From contig OX442322.1 in NCBI GenBank assembly GCA_949358305.1, forward strand, positions 9,610,001-9,674,000: a DNA stretch of 64,000 nt, written 5' to 3'. Below, piece by piece: positions 55,248 through 64,000 of the stretch; positions within the stretch are counted from its first letter, which is position 1, and every line of letters begins with the position of its first letter. The position numbers and the translations under genes are program-made. Under the pieces are notes generated by a model. The model ran no database searches. It was not told the origin of the DNA and saw only the letters and a list, made by a program, of their open reading frames with translations. The DNA is from Strigamia acuminata (Eukaryota > Arthropoda > Chilopoda > Geophilomorpha > Linotaeniidae).

Positions 55248-57637
55248 CAAGCACTTTTGTGCAAGCATTAGGGTTAGTGAAAGGTTAGGAGCCCAGAAGC
55301 AGAGTTCTTTCACTTTCTCGGTTGTTCAAGGACAGGGTACACTCGCCCTTAGTGACAAGGTGCGAGTCCAACAACCTTGATGTGAGAAAGGGCCAGGGAT
55401 TCTATATTCTTTTCTCTTTTATGCAGAGCCAGGCGCTCCTTTTTTAGGTTTAGTTTCGTATACTCACTCAGGGTGCATGGGGTAAAGTTCTTGAGGGTCC
55501 TCGTCAGTCGGGGCATAGTTTCGGTCTCGCGGGGGATGGAACGGAACAGTTTTTTGAGCGTGTCGGTTCTCTGGTGGACACTCGTGTTATTGGACCCAAT
55601 ACACGAGGAGCTAATCGGTTTTAGAGGGTGAGCTTCTTCACCATACTTTAATTCCTGTTGCTCACGTTCTCCTGAGCTTCTGCGCACTGTTCAACTTTCA
55701 GTCTTGTCCATTGCTCCTCCGAGATAGGCAGTAAGCTTTGCCTTGGTACTTAGATTGTGCAAGGAAGTCTTCTCCTCCTTTGGATCCGGGTTTCTTTTAC
55801 CTATGCACGAAATTGAGTCAGTTAATTCGTCAAATGCGTCAAGCGTTGGGAGATGTGCGATCAAGGTTGAGCGGATCGCAACTTGTTTTCACGCCCCCTC
55901 CTACCCAAAGTTTTGAGCACAGAAGCACAAGTGTTTTGGCTGAACACAGGTGCACAACTGTTTTTTTTGGGGTTCCTGAGAGAAAAGGTCGAGGGTTAGA
56001 TCTAAAGAGTAAGTCGTGATTTCGAGTTCCCTTGGGCTAGCTTCCGATAGGAGGACGTAGAGGCGACGATATAGTAGAAATTAGTAATTAGTCTTTTTTT
56101 TTTAGTGTTTGAGTTCAGAGCTTTTTGCGACGAGTCTGACGGTCACACGTCCATGGGGTTTGGGTTAGTGGCGTGTCAGATACTCGCGGAAGTCTTCTGA
56201 AACAAAAGCTTAGTTAGTCAAAGGTTAGTTAATTCATAGTTTTTACCTTTAAAAAGTGGTTTTCTCTCACAAAGAAATCCACAGGTGTTGTTTTTTCCAA
56301 GCTTTTTTGGCTCTGGCATTAGTGGTTTAAACGCCGTGGCAGCTTTCTTTTTCTGTCGGGAGGAAAATGGGTTATGATAGAAAGGAAGGTTTAGCTGAGA
56401 TATTAGCCAGAGAGAAGGTCGAATTGAAGAGAAAGCATTGAGGATAATTCGCGGTGTCAGGGGATACCCCTAGTTTTTTGTTAAAAAAGGGAATTATGTG
56501 TTGTGCTCTTAGATTCAAATTTTTGGCTTGTCTTGCGTTAGTTTAGCAGAGCCCTGCTTGTAGTAGAAAAAAAATGAGAAAAGATTTTGTACTAGTAGTC
56601 GGGTGGGGCACGATTGAAGTTACCTGTCTTAAATTTAAGTGGCCGCTTCTCGTTGTGAGAGTTCTAGAGAGGTTTGAATGGAGATTTCACTAAGGGAGGG
56701 GTTTCGTTTTCTGCAATGTCAACGGGTAACTGTTTTTAAAAGTGAGCACAATTTTCTTAATTTTTCAAGTGTATTTAGACTGGGGGTGTGTTCTTTGACA
56801 TTGCGCGTTATTGGTTCCAATTGGTTTTTTGGTTCATTACACAGTTTAGTTTAGTTCTTTCTAGTTGAAGATATTTTAGTTTAAAGGAAATTGGGCACGA
56901 GTTTACCTTTGCGGTGAGTTGCCGCCTGATTGGACGGTCGATGGCTTGGCTGATTGTTTGTCATCAAGTCGTGAGTTGATCGCCTGTTTAGGTTGGTCGC
57001 TTGGTGTCCCAACGGTGAATTGGTTGTCTTTGTTTAGTTAGATAGGAATTTTCTTTAGCTTTCTGCGGCATTTTCGTTTCAGTTTGATGTCAACTTTGGC
57101 AGGCTTCCTGATTGGATCAATGGCTGAGCTCAGGTGCTTGCGTGCGTCGGTGTCTTTAGAAGCGAATTTTGTCTGAGGATTCAAACTACCTCTTAAAGGA
57201 AGTGTATGAGAAGTAGGTTTGTTAATTTAGCTTTAAGGTTATTCGTGGTTTAGTGGTGTCTTGTCTTTGACTGACCCCCTTGGTTGTGGGTCTCAGTTTC
57301 CCAAGGTTGACTGCAGGTCAATCTTTATGGGAGAGACAAGCTCCTTTTTTTTTTGTGATTGTTAGTCGTTTCTTTGTATTACGGGTTGCAAGTTAGAGTT
57401 CTGTTATTTTGCAGTATGCCTAGGGTCTTCTCGTCTCAAGGGACCCGCTCCTGTTCGTGTTAATGTATTGTTAACAGAAGAGTCAATATATTTTCGTTTG
57501 GGAAAAGGGGTTCTATGATTCGTTGTGGATTCTTGCCAAAAGATATAGGCAAGGTGAAAGTCAAGCTGCTCGGTCTTTTCTTCTTGGGTGCGGTTCCTTC
57601 AGGGCGGCTGCTCTCTTCCTTTTTCGGCCGGGAGCGA

Positions 57638-59143
57638 TGTTGCGAGCAAGGACGCAACAAAAAGATTAGAAGACTCGCGTTTCACCTCTGAAAATGGTAG
57701 AAGATCTTTTTAATTTTAGTCCATAGTTTTGACCATGAGTTTGGGACATATCTGAGATGTCCAGTTGCCGGTTTTGACCGACGGTCGCATGCAGAGCAGA
57801 CCTCGGCGGTTGTCGTGTTGTCGATCGCACCTGGAATTGGTCAGGGGATATGTCTTTGATCGTTTTGTGGTTGTTTTAGTATTTGTTATTAGTTGTTTAC
57901 CTCTGTTATTTGCTTTTGAGACGTTTTTGTGTTCGGTTCGGGTTCCAGTACACTTGTGAATGAGCTGAGTGTATATTCTCAGCATAATCGCCATAGCATA
58001 GGTCAACTGGATTCAGGAAACTGTGTATTTATTAGTTTTAAAGAGGTTTTACATATTGTTTTGACGGTTGCTAACCTTTGCTGGATGTTTTAGTGTTTTG
58101 ATGCTCATTGGAGACGTGGGACAGCAAGAAACAAACGGTTTTGGGTGTCCTTGGCATTTGAGTGCACATGAGCGCATTGGGATCGTGTTCGGGAGAGAGA
58201 GAGACCAGGAAACGCCTCGTTTGGCTTCCCTGCAACGTCCCCACACTGAGTTTGGAAGTCCCAGCGCTGTTGTCATGCCTTGGTCGACCCTGGAAGTCTG
58301 TTTGACTCGTTTCTGCTCTCATTCACGGCAGTTAGCAACTGCCTGGCCGCCATTTTGGAAAGGAGCGGTTCTCTTTGTGTTTGAGCACTGCTGGGAGATT
58401 TTCCTAGAACATAGCAAGCTGGGTAGCAATATTTATTTTAATACTTTGTGATTTTATAGAAGTGTTTTAACTGTACATTTGTTAATTTCACTTAACTTTA
58501 CAAACAAGTGCAGAGATGAGTATTGAGGTAGGCTGCCTTGCCATTGGTTGTTAATCTTCTTTTTGCTTTGTTAATTGTTAAGTATATTTTAGATTGAGTT
58601 TTGCCTTGGTTTCATTGCTTTATTTTGTCTAAATTCTATTTATGTTTTAAGAACAAATGTACATAGGTTTTAAGCTATTTTAGTTCAGATTGAATTACGC
58701 CATTGTTGCATCATTGCATTGTAGCTTGTTGTTGCTATGATTTAGTTGCTAGGCGCACTGTTGTTAGAGTAGGTTGCTAAAGAAGCAATAGTTGTTATCT
58801 GTTGTTAAGAATAAAGCCAGTTGATGTGTTTTTACTCTGCTTTGGGTGAATCATTTCTGATCTGGTTTTCTGCTACAAGAAACATGATAATGAGTGAGTA
58901 GAGAGTTTTGCATGCTCTCCTCCTCACTGAAGGCACAAGGTTTTTTCCCCAGTATCCAGAGAGCTGCTTTAATCACTTCAACTAAATGCAGTTGGGCCTA
59001 ATTTCTCCAGATGCATTTAGGCCTACAACTTGGGCTGAGAATTCAACTTGTTTCATCATCCACTATACAGTCTCGGGCGGTTTCCAGAGTTTGGTGACCA
59101 ATTCGCCAGTCTTTTCCTGTGAGATCCAAGGTTGTTTGCTACA
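57638..59143 (+). repeat. 3' LTR of element J (1506 bp)
   Basis: Repeats 50608-52113; AATAAA at 58810-58815. Confidence 0.93.
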
Positions 59144-60282
59144 CCGTTTAAATGTTCATCTTCACAAAAAATGCACTTGTTTGTCTTTAAAGGCGTATTC
59201 TTGCTTTCAGATTTCGGTTCACTCTTCGTTTTTGCACTAGTAGACTGCTTGGCTTCTTGAGTGGTTGCGCACGTGGTCATTGAACCTTTCACTTTCGTTT
59301 TCTCTACGTCCGATTTTTCATTCTTGTCTTTTTTCGATTTTTCAGAAACGCTTTCAGTTCGTTCGGCCATCGCAACTTCATTCACAAAGAAATTGAGCAA
59401 CGTAACAATGTTCTTATTTTGAATCCCGTGAACTTGGTAAAATCTTAATGCCATTGAAGTTGGAAACTTGCTAATTATGTCGGGCAATAAGAAAGCTCCG
59501 GAAGTCTGAATAGGAATTTTAAGTTGTTCTAAAAGTCTAATAGTCGCAGAAATCTTGGTCAAGTTCGTTTTTATCGCTTTCGTTGGATATACACTCGTAA
59601 CAGATTTTAATTCTCGAATTGATTTTATTAACGCAGTTTGTTGGGCATCCTCATCACCAAAATGTCTTTCGAGTTCTTCCCTGGCCAGGTCATATGATTC
59701 CTCGATCAGGGGAAAAGTGGAGATGAGAATCGCGGCTTCTCCAGTACACATGGTTTGTAAATACTGAAGTTTCTCAATGTTACTCAGGTCTGGATCCTTG
59801 TGTACGGAGGTCTCGAAGTTGCTTTTGAATGTTCTGTACTTCAAAATATCTCCGTCGAATTTTACGGAATCCAATTTGGGCAGCTTCGAATTTTTTCTAA
59901 ACGTTGCTGTCGCGTTCAAGGTTGTATTCTGGTTTGAGCTTGTCGACGTATTTAATCTTCCTCCCAAAGTTGGAAGTGATCGCTTTGAAATTTCGTATCT
60001 CGTGCGAAGAAGATCAACTCTTGCTTGCATAGTCTCAAGCTTGTCAATGCATTCTAGATAATAGTTGTGATCCGAATATTCCTGTAGATCATTCAAAGCA
60101 CCAACAATTCTAGTTTCTTTTGGGTTCGCAGTTTGCACCAGCGCTTCCAGTTCACCTGGATCTGCTGTCTTCTCCGATATAGACAACAAATGATTCATTG
60201 CAGTGACTTGCGACTCCCAACGTTGTTGTTGCACTTCGATTTGATCCTCAGTTAGAAGATCTCTCATTGTAGGTTCCGCCAT
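59144..60282 (-). pseudogene. gag: F gag-pol piece 1: Gag N-terminal part
   Basis: ATG at 60282 (MAEPTMRDLL); about 379 residues of Gag, including the DUF1759-type region (KLPKLDSVKFDGDILKY) up to the first zinc knuckle (CIFCEDEHLNG), where J entered. Close to B over its length, with no stop. The apparent continuation past 59144 reads into the J LTR and is not real. Confidence 0.9.
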
Positions 60283-60363
60283 TTTCTCTGTCCTCTCTCA
60301 CAAAAAATTCGGCTGTGAAATTTGGAAAGAACAGATAAAAACGGGCATGACAATTCAACTTTG

Positions 60364-60497
60364 TTTTAATTTTTAAGAGAATAAACCTTGTAATTTTATC
60401 CCCCAAAAATTTCTCAATTTTCACGGTTTTTGTTTTAACTTTAAAGAGAATAAACTTTTTAATTTTATCCCCCAAAAAGCACTCAATTTTCACGGTC
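60364..60497 (-). repeat. 68-bp duplication next to F gag
   Basis: Two copies beginning at 60364 and 60432, each with TTTTATCCCCCAAAAA and CAATTTTCACGG. B has one copy (about 13320-13390). Confidence 0.85.
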
Positions 60498-60611
60498 CTT
60501 GGTGACACGTGAGAATTTTAGAATATCAAATGTTTGGCCAATCGAGGATGACCAAAAATTTGAGCGGTTTTTGTGTACGTAAATAAAACGTGACACAATT
60601 ACCCTGCACAG

Positions 60612-60764
60612 TTTGAAAATAATTGACGGTTTGTTTTGCAACAAAGCACGCCAATAAACTCTTTTGAAAACAATTGACGGTTCGTTTTGCAACAAAGCAC
60701 GCCAATAAACTCTTTTGAAAACAATTGACGGTTCGTTTTGCAACAAAACACGCCAATAACTCCT
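60612..60764 (-). repeat. 51-bp triple tandem repeat in F leader
   Basis: Copies start at 60612, 60663 and 60714 (TTTGAAAACAATTGACGG...). The unit is 17 codons, so the open frame across it is not disturbed. Absent from B. Confidence 0.88.
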
Positions 60765-61338
60765 AACATTAAATTTTGACTCTACTGACAGCTCATTCAA
60801 CTTGAAACTAGTCAGTTTTACTCGAAATAAATCTAATCTCCCCCGCTTATGGCGGTTATAATGGAGAACTAAGCATGCAATGAAAAAACACTTCAAAATT
60901 TGATATGAAAACACTTTTACTAAAATTTTCCCCAAAACTAGCAAATGAAACAACAAAAACACCAATGGAATACCCAAAACAATACCCTCATGCAATAAAA
61001 ATCCCCAAAATGAAAACACAGAACTCCAAAAACAAGAAAATGCAAATAATCCAGGGGCAAATCGTCTTCCCAGCGCAGCGCGTTGTGTATCCAAATATGG
61101 CGACCGGAAGATCCCGTTGCTTGCACACGATTGTTCAAATTCGACGCCGTACCTGTCCTCGTTGTGGCTGAAGTCACGTTGAACGTTGACACTACTTGTA
61201 GCAGACGACGAATCGCGAACGTAATTTATTCCGTTGATCGCACCAAACGCACAATCGGACGTTGCACTGACGTCACGACGGAAACACAGAAAGAATGCAA
61301 CGGCAATCCTGGTCACGGCACCAAAACTAGATATTCGA

Positions 61339-61507
61339 TGTTGCGGTCGGTCAACACGAATATAGAAGAAATGGGCATTTGCGGTTTGAAATTTCCGCCA
61401 CTATGATTTGATGATCGTATAGCAAAGTACGTACAGAAACCGCGCTGGAAACCACAATAATCACTCCCGAATCCATTGTTGCATGAGGAGAAAGCAATCG
61501 AGAGCAC
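61339..61507 (-). repeat. 5' LTR of element F, start only
   Basis: Matches 22722-22890 of the 3' LTR. Element K interrupts it; the rest lies beyond the window. Confidence 0.9.
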
Positions 61508-63013
61508 TGTTGCGAGCAAGGACGCAACAAAAAGATTAGAAGACTCGCGTTTCACCTCTGAAAATGGTAGAAGATCTTTTTAATTTTAGTCCATAGTTTT
61601 GACCATGAGTTTGGGACATATCTGAGATGTCCAGTTGCCGGTTTTGACCGACGGTCGCATGCAGAGCAGACCTCGGCGGTTGTCGTGTTGTCGATCGCAC
61701 CTGGAATTGGTCAGGGGATATGTCTTTGATCGTTTTGTGGTTGTTTTAGTATTTGTTATTAGTTGTTTACCTCTGTTATTTGCTTTTGAGACGTTTTTGT
61801 GTTCGGTTCGGGTTCCAGTACACTTGTGAATGAGCTGAGTGTATATTCTCAGCATAATCGCCATAGCATAGGTCAACTGGATTCAGGAAACTGTGTATTT
61901 ATTAGTTTTAAAGAGGTTTTACATATTGTTTTGACGGTTGCTAACCTTTGCTGGATGTTTTAGTGTTTTGATGCTCATTGGAGACGTGGGACAGCAAGAA
62001 ACAAACGGTTTTGGGTGTCCTTGGCATTTGAGTGCACATGAGCGCATTGGGATCGTGTTCGGGAGAGAGAGAGACCAGGAAACGCCTCGTTTGGCTTCCC
62101 TGCAACGTCCCCACACTGAGTTTGGAAGTCCCAGCGCTGTTGTCATGCCTTGGTCGACCCTGGAAGTCTGTTTGACTCGTTTCTGCTCTCATTCACGGCA
62201 GTTAGCAACTGCCTGGCCGCCATTTTGGAAAGGAGCGGTTCTCTTTGTGTTTGAGCACTGCTGGGAGATTTTCCTAGAACATAGCAAGCTGGGTAGCAAT
62301 ATTTATTTTAATACTTTGTGATTTTATAGAAGTGTTTTAACTGTACATTTGTTAATTTCACTTAACTTTACAAACAAGTGCAGAGATGAGTATTGAGGTA
62401 GGCTGCCTTGCCATTGGTTGTTAATCTTCTTTTTGCTTTGTTAATTGTTAAGTATATTTTAGATTGAGTTTTGCCTTGGTTTCATTGCTTTATTTTGTCT
62501 AAATTCTATTTATGTTTTAAGAACAAATGTACATAGGTTTTAAGCTATTTTAGTTCAGATTGAATTACGCCATTGTTGCATCATTGCATTGTAGCTTGTT
62601 GTTGCTATGATTTAGTTGCTAGGCGCACTGTTGTTAGAGTAGGTTGCTAAAGAAGCAATAGTTGTTATCTGTTGTTAAGAATAAAGCCAGTTGATGTGTT
62701 TTTACTCTGCTTTGGGTGAATCATTTCTGATCTGGTTTTCTGCTACAAGAAACATGATAATGAGTGAGTAGAGAGTTTTGCATGCTCTCCTCCTCACTGA
62801 AGGCACAAGGTTTTTTCCCCAGTATCCAGAGAGCTGCTTTAATCACTTCAACTAAATGCAGTTGGGCCTAATTTCTCCAGATGCATTTAGGCCTACAACT
62901 TGGGCTGAGAATTCAACTTGTTTCATCATCCACTATACAGTCTCGGGCGGTTTCCAGAGTTTGGTGACCAATTCGCCAGTCTTTTCCTGTGAGATCCAAG
63001 GTTGTTTGCTACA
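61508..63013 (+). repeat. 5' LTR of element K (1506 bp)
   Basis: Same as the LTRs of J; hairpin tip 61508-61529, AATAAA 62680-62685. Confidence 0.93.
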
Positions 63014-64000
63014 GGGAGCTGTTTTTTGGTGCCGTGATTCCAGGATTTCGTGCGCGTGTGTACAGCGCGCATGGAAAAGAGGTCATTTGGACGTTCAGCA
63101 AGTGATTCAAGTGGTTTGGTGCGTGCCAGTTGGTTCGTTTGTGCAGCTGGTTCTGTGAGCGACCTGCATCAAGTGCGCACGCCAGAGAGTCACGTGAGAG
63201 CGGCCATTGACGTCCTGAGTCTGCCAAGTCGTCAACACAACGCAATGTGCAAGTTGGACAGCTGCCTGAAGAAGAAGAACATTTAGTTGTTTATGCTTAG
63301 TGTTTTTGGTGGGCTGTTACTGGGTGATTGGTTGTGCCCTCTTGGGGGGAGGATAGTGTGTACATTTTTTTGCTTTGTAATTTTACTTTAAGTGCGTTTT
63401 GACTCCATTATAACTGCTTTAAGCAGGGGAGTTTTTTCTTGTTTGACTTAAGTTAGTTTAAGTGTTGGCTCACCTGTTGTTGAGTTTACACAAGAGTCAG
63501 TCATGTTGGGCGGGACATTACAGTTGTCTTTGATTCTTAGAAGTTCCAATATGCGCTTTGTCATCAAGTGGTCGACAGTGAAGGGCGACGCAAGGTTTTG
63601 GTCTCATCAGGCGAGATGGAGATGCATGCAGCTGTGGTTTCCACACGTCAAGCACGATGATTCCACATCTGCACAGCGCCTGAACTGTCCAAGATGTAGG
63701 TTGACTGTTGGTTGGCGCAGACGGGCCAAGGGACAAGTCACCCAGCTGTACAGGAAGGTGGACGCTTGCCATCAGAGCAGAGGAGAAAGCAGCTTGTTTG
63801 GTCAAGTTTCGTCATTGAAAGGGAGCCCACAGTTCGGGCCCAAGATCGAGAGTACAAGTCACAATGTTGAGAAAAAGAGTGCCAATCAGCAAAGACGAAT
63901 CATATCACCAGCCAAGACAAGCTCAAGGAGCTGGACAATGGTTGCTTGACTGCAGCAAAGTTTCAAGCCAATTCGTCTTTTTTCTTTTGTTCTTTGTTAG
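61508..64000 (+). mobile_element. Element K: J-family element, 5' part
   Basis: 5' LTR 61508-63013 (1506 bp) and the first 987 bases of the internal region, nearly identical to J 50608-53100 (two single-base differences noticed, at about 63447 and 63543). Left flank gcac (61504-61507) would be the target site; its partner is outside. Primer site 63027-63044, leader motif 63235-63250. Confidence 0.92.

Larger units (their letters stand above)
52387..57637 (+). other. Non-coding internal region of element J
   Basis: Over 5 kb without a recognisable gene. The longest ATG frame (52603-53049, 148 codons, repeated at 63503-63949 in K) has no domain and only one residue differs in K. Two tandem hairpin arrays lie at 54911-55099 and 55113-55247. 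The last 700 bases correspond to the tail of E and end with a pyrimidine tract and GGCCGGGAGCGA. Confidence 0.7.
50608..59143 (+). mobile_element. Element J: complete non-autonomous LTR element (8.5 kb)
   Basis: LTRs 50608-52113 and 57638-59143 (1506 bp each, no difference noticed); target-site duplication ccgt (50604-50607; 59144-59147) in the gag region of F. Internal 52114-57637 has no gag or pol. Primer site 52127-52144, leader motif 52335-52350, pyrimidine-GGCCGGG tail at 57611-57637. Same family as K (nearly identical) and E (older). Confidence 0.93.
60283..61338 (-). other. 5' leader of element F with two tandem repeats
   Basis: Aligns loosely with the B leader. Primer-site block at 61308-61325 (sense TTTTGGTGCCGTGACCAGG), leader motif at 61075-61088 (sense ACACAACGCGCTGC). 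A frame is open from the primer-site GTG (61316) to 60483, 277 codons without an ATG start, matching in part the open frame of B. Confidence 0.75.
22722..61507 (-). mobile_element. Element F: BEL/Pao element broken by four insertions
   Basis: Minus-strand relative of B. Order along the plus strand: 3' LTR 22722-24235; pol end 24296-26865; element G; pol 42473-42981; element I; pol/gag 49572-50607; element J; gag start 59144-60282; leader 60283-61338; 5' LTR start 61339-61507; element K. Each coding piece is open, so F carried an intact frame until the others landed. It is inserted in the 3' LTR of E. The four insertions all have their own flanking duplications, which fixes the order of events. 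Confidence 0.92.

Noticed and set aside
59056-59143. C-terminal extension of the F gag frame past 59144
   Set aside because: It reads backwards through the 3' LTR of J and is a chance continuation.
24296-60282. The four pol/gag pieces of F as exons of one gene
   Set aside because: The gaps are complete LTR elements with their own duplications, and the joins match the uninterrupted frame of B.
1-64000. CRISPR array, tRNA or rRNA genes, bacterial-type operons
   Set aside because: No spaced identical repeats of CRISPR type, no tRNA fold noticed, and gene content is purely LTR-element. The tandem repeats at 54911-55247 and 60612-60764 have no unique spacers.

Overview
The window is animal repeat DNA: essentially all 64 kb is a pile of eleven nested LTR retrotransposons, and I see no host gene, tRNA, rRNA or CRISPR array. 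BEL/Pao-type gag-pol genes are known only from Metazoa, so the source is an animal, probably an invertebrate; I cannot name it more closely. I call the elements A to K by position; letters are labels only.

Layout. E (plus strand) is the oldest visible layer, seen only as its 3' tail and part of its 3' LTR (15723-15785, 21717-22721). Into E went C (minus; only leader and 5' LTR in view, 4282-6382 plus 15713-15722), D (plus, 15786-21712) and F (minus, 22722 to beyond 61507). C was then hit by A (minus, 1-4281, truncated by the window edge) and by B (minus, 6383-15708). B is a complete BEL/Pao element with an intact 1743-residue Gag-Pol and two 1567-bp LTRs. F carries a related gag-pol split into four still-open pieces by four later insertions: G (minus, 26866-42472), the thymidine-kinase element I (plus, 42982-49571), J (plus, 50608-59143) and K (plus, 61508 to the window end). 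G in turn holds H (minus, 32814-42458), an LTR element of a different type with a tRNA-Gln-like primer site and one unknown ORF. Boundaries were set by paired LTR ends and target-site duplications: gctg (B), gcct (D), gctt (G), gcgt (H), gcatc (I), ccgt (J).

Main discovery. Element I encodes one 1005-residue protein: BEL/Pao Gag, zinc knuckles, aspartic-protease domain, and then, where reverse transcriptase, RNase H and integrase should be, a complete TK1-type thymidine kinase (residues about 769-937). It has the P-loop, the DEGQF catalytic motif and four zinc cysteines. The two 1358-bp LTRs look identical, so the element moved recently and must have borrowed RT and integrase in trans.

How the parts work together. 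B (and F before it was broken) could supply RT and integrase. The non-autonomous families (A/D/G; E/J/K; I) share with B, C and F a primer-site-like sequence after the 5' LTR, an ACACAACGC leader motif in every leader visible, LTR tips built on TGTTG...CAACA inverted repeats, and a pyrimidine tract plus GCCGGC motif before the 3' LTR. These shared signals are what one would expect if the defective elements are mobilised by a common BEL/Pao machinery. H lacks them and has a canonical polypurine tract instead.
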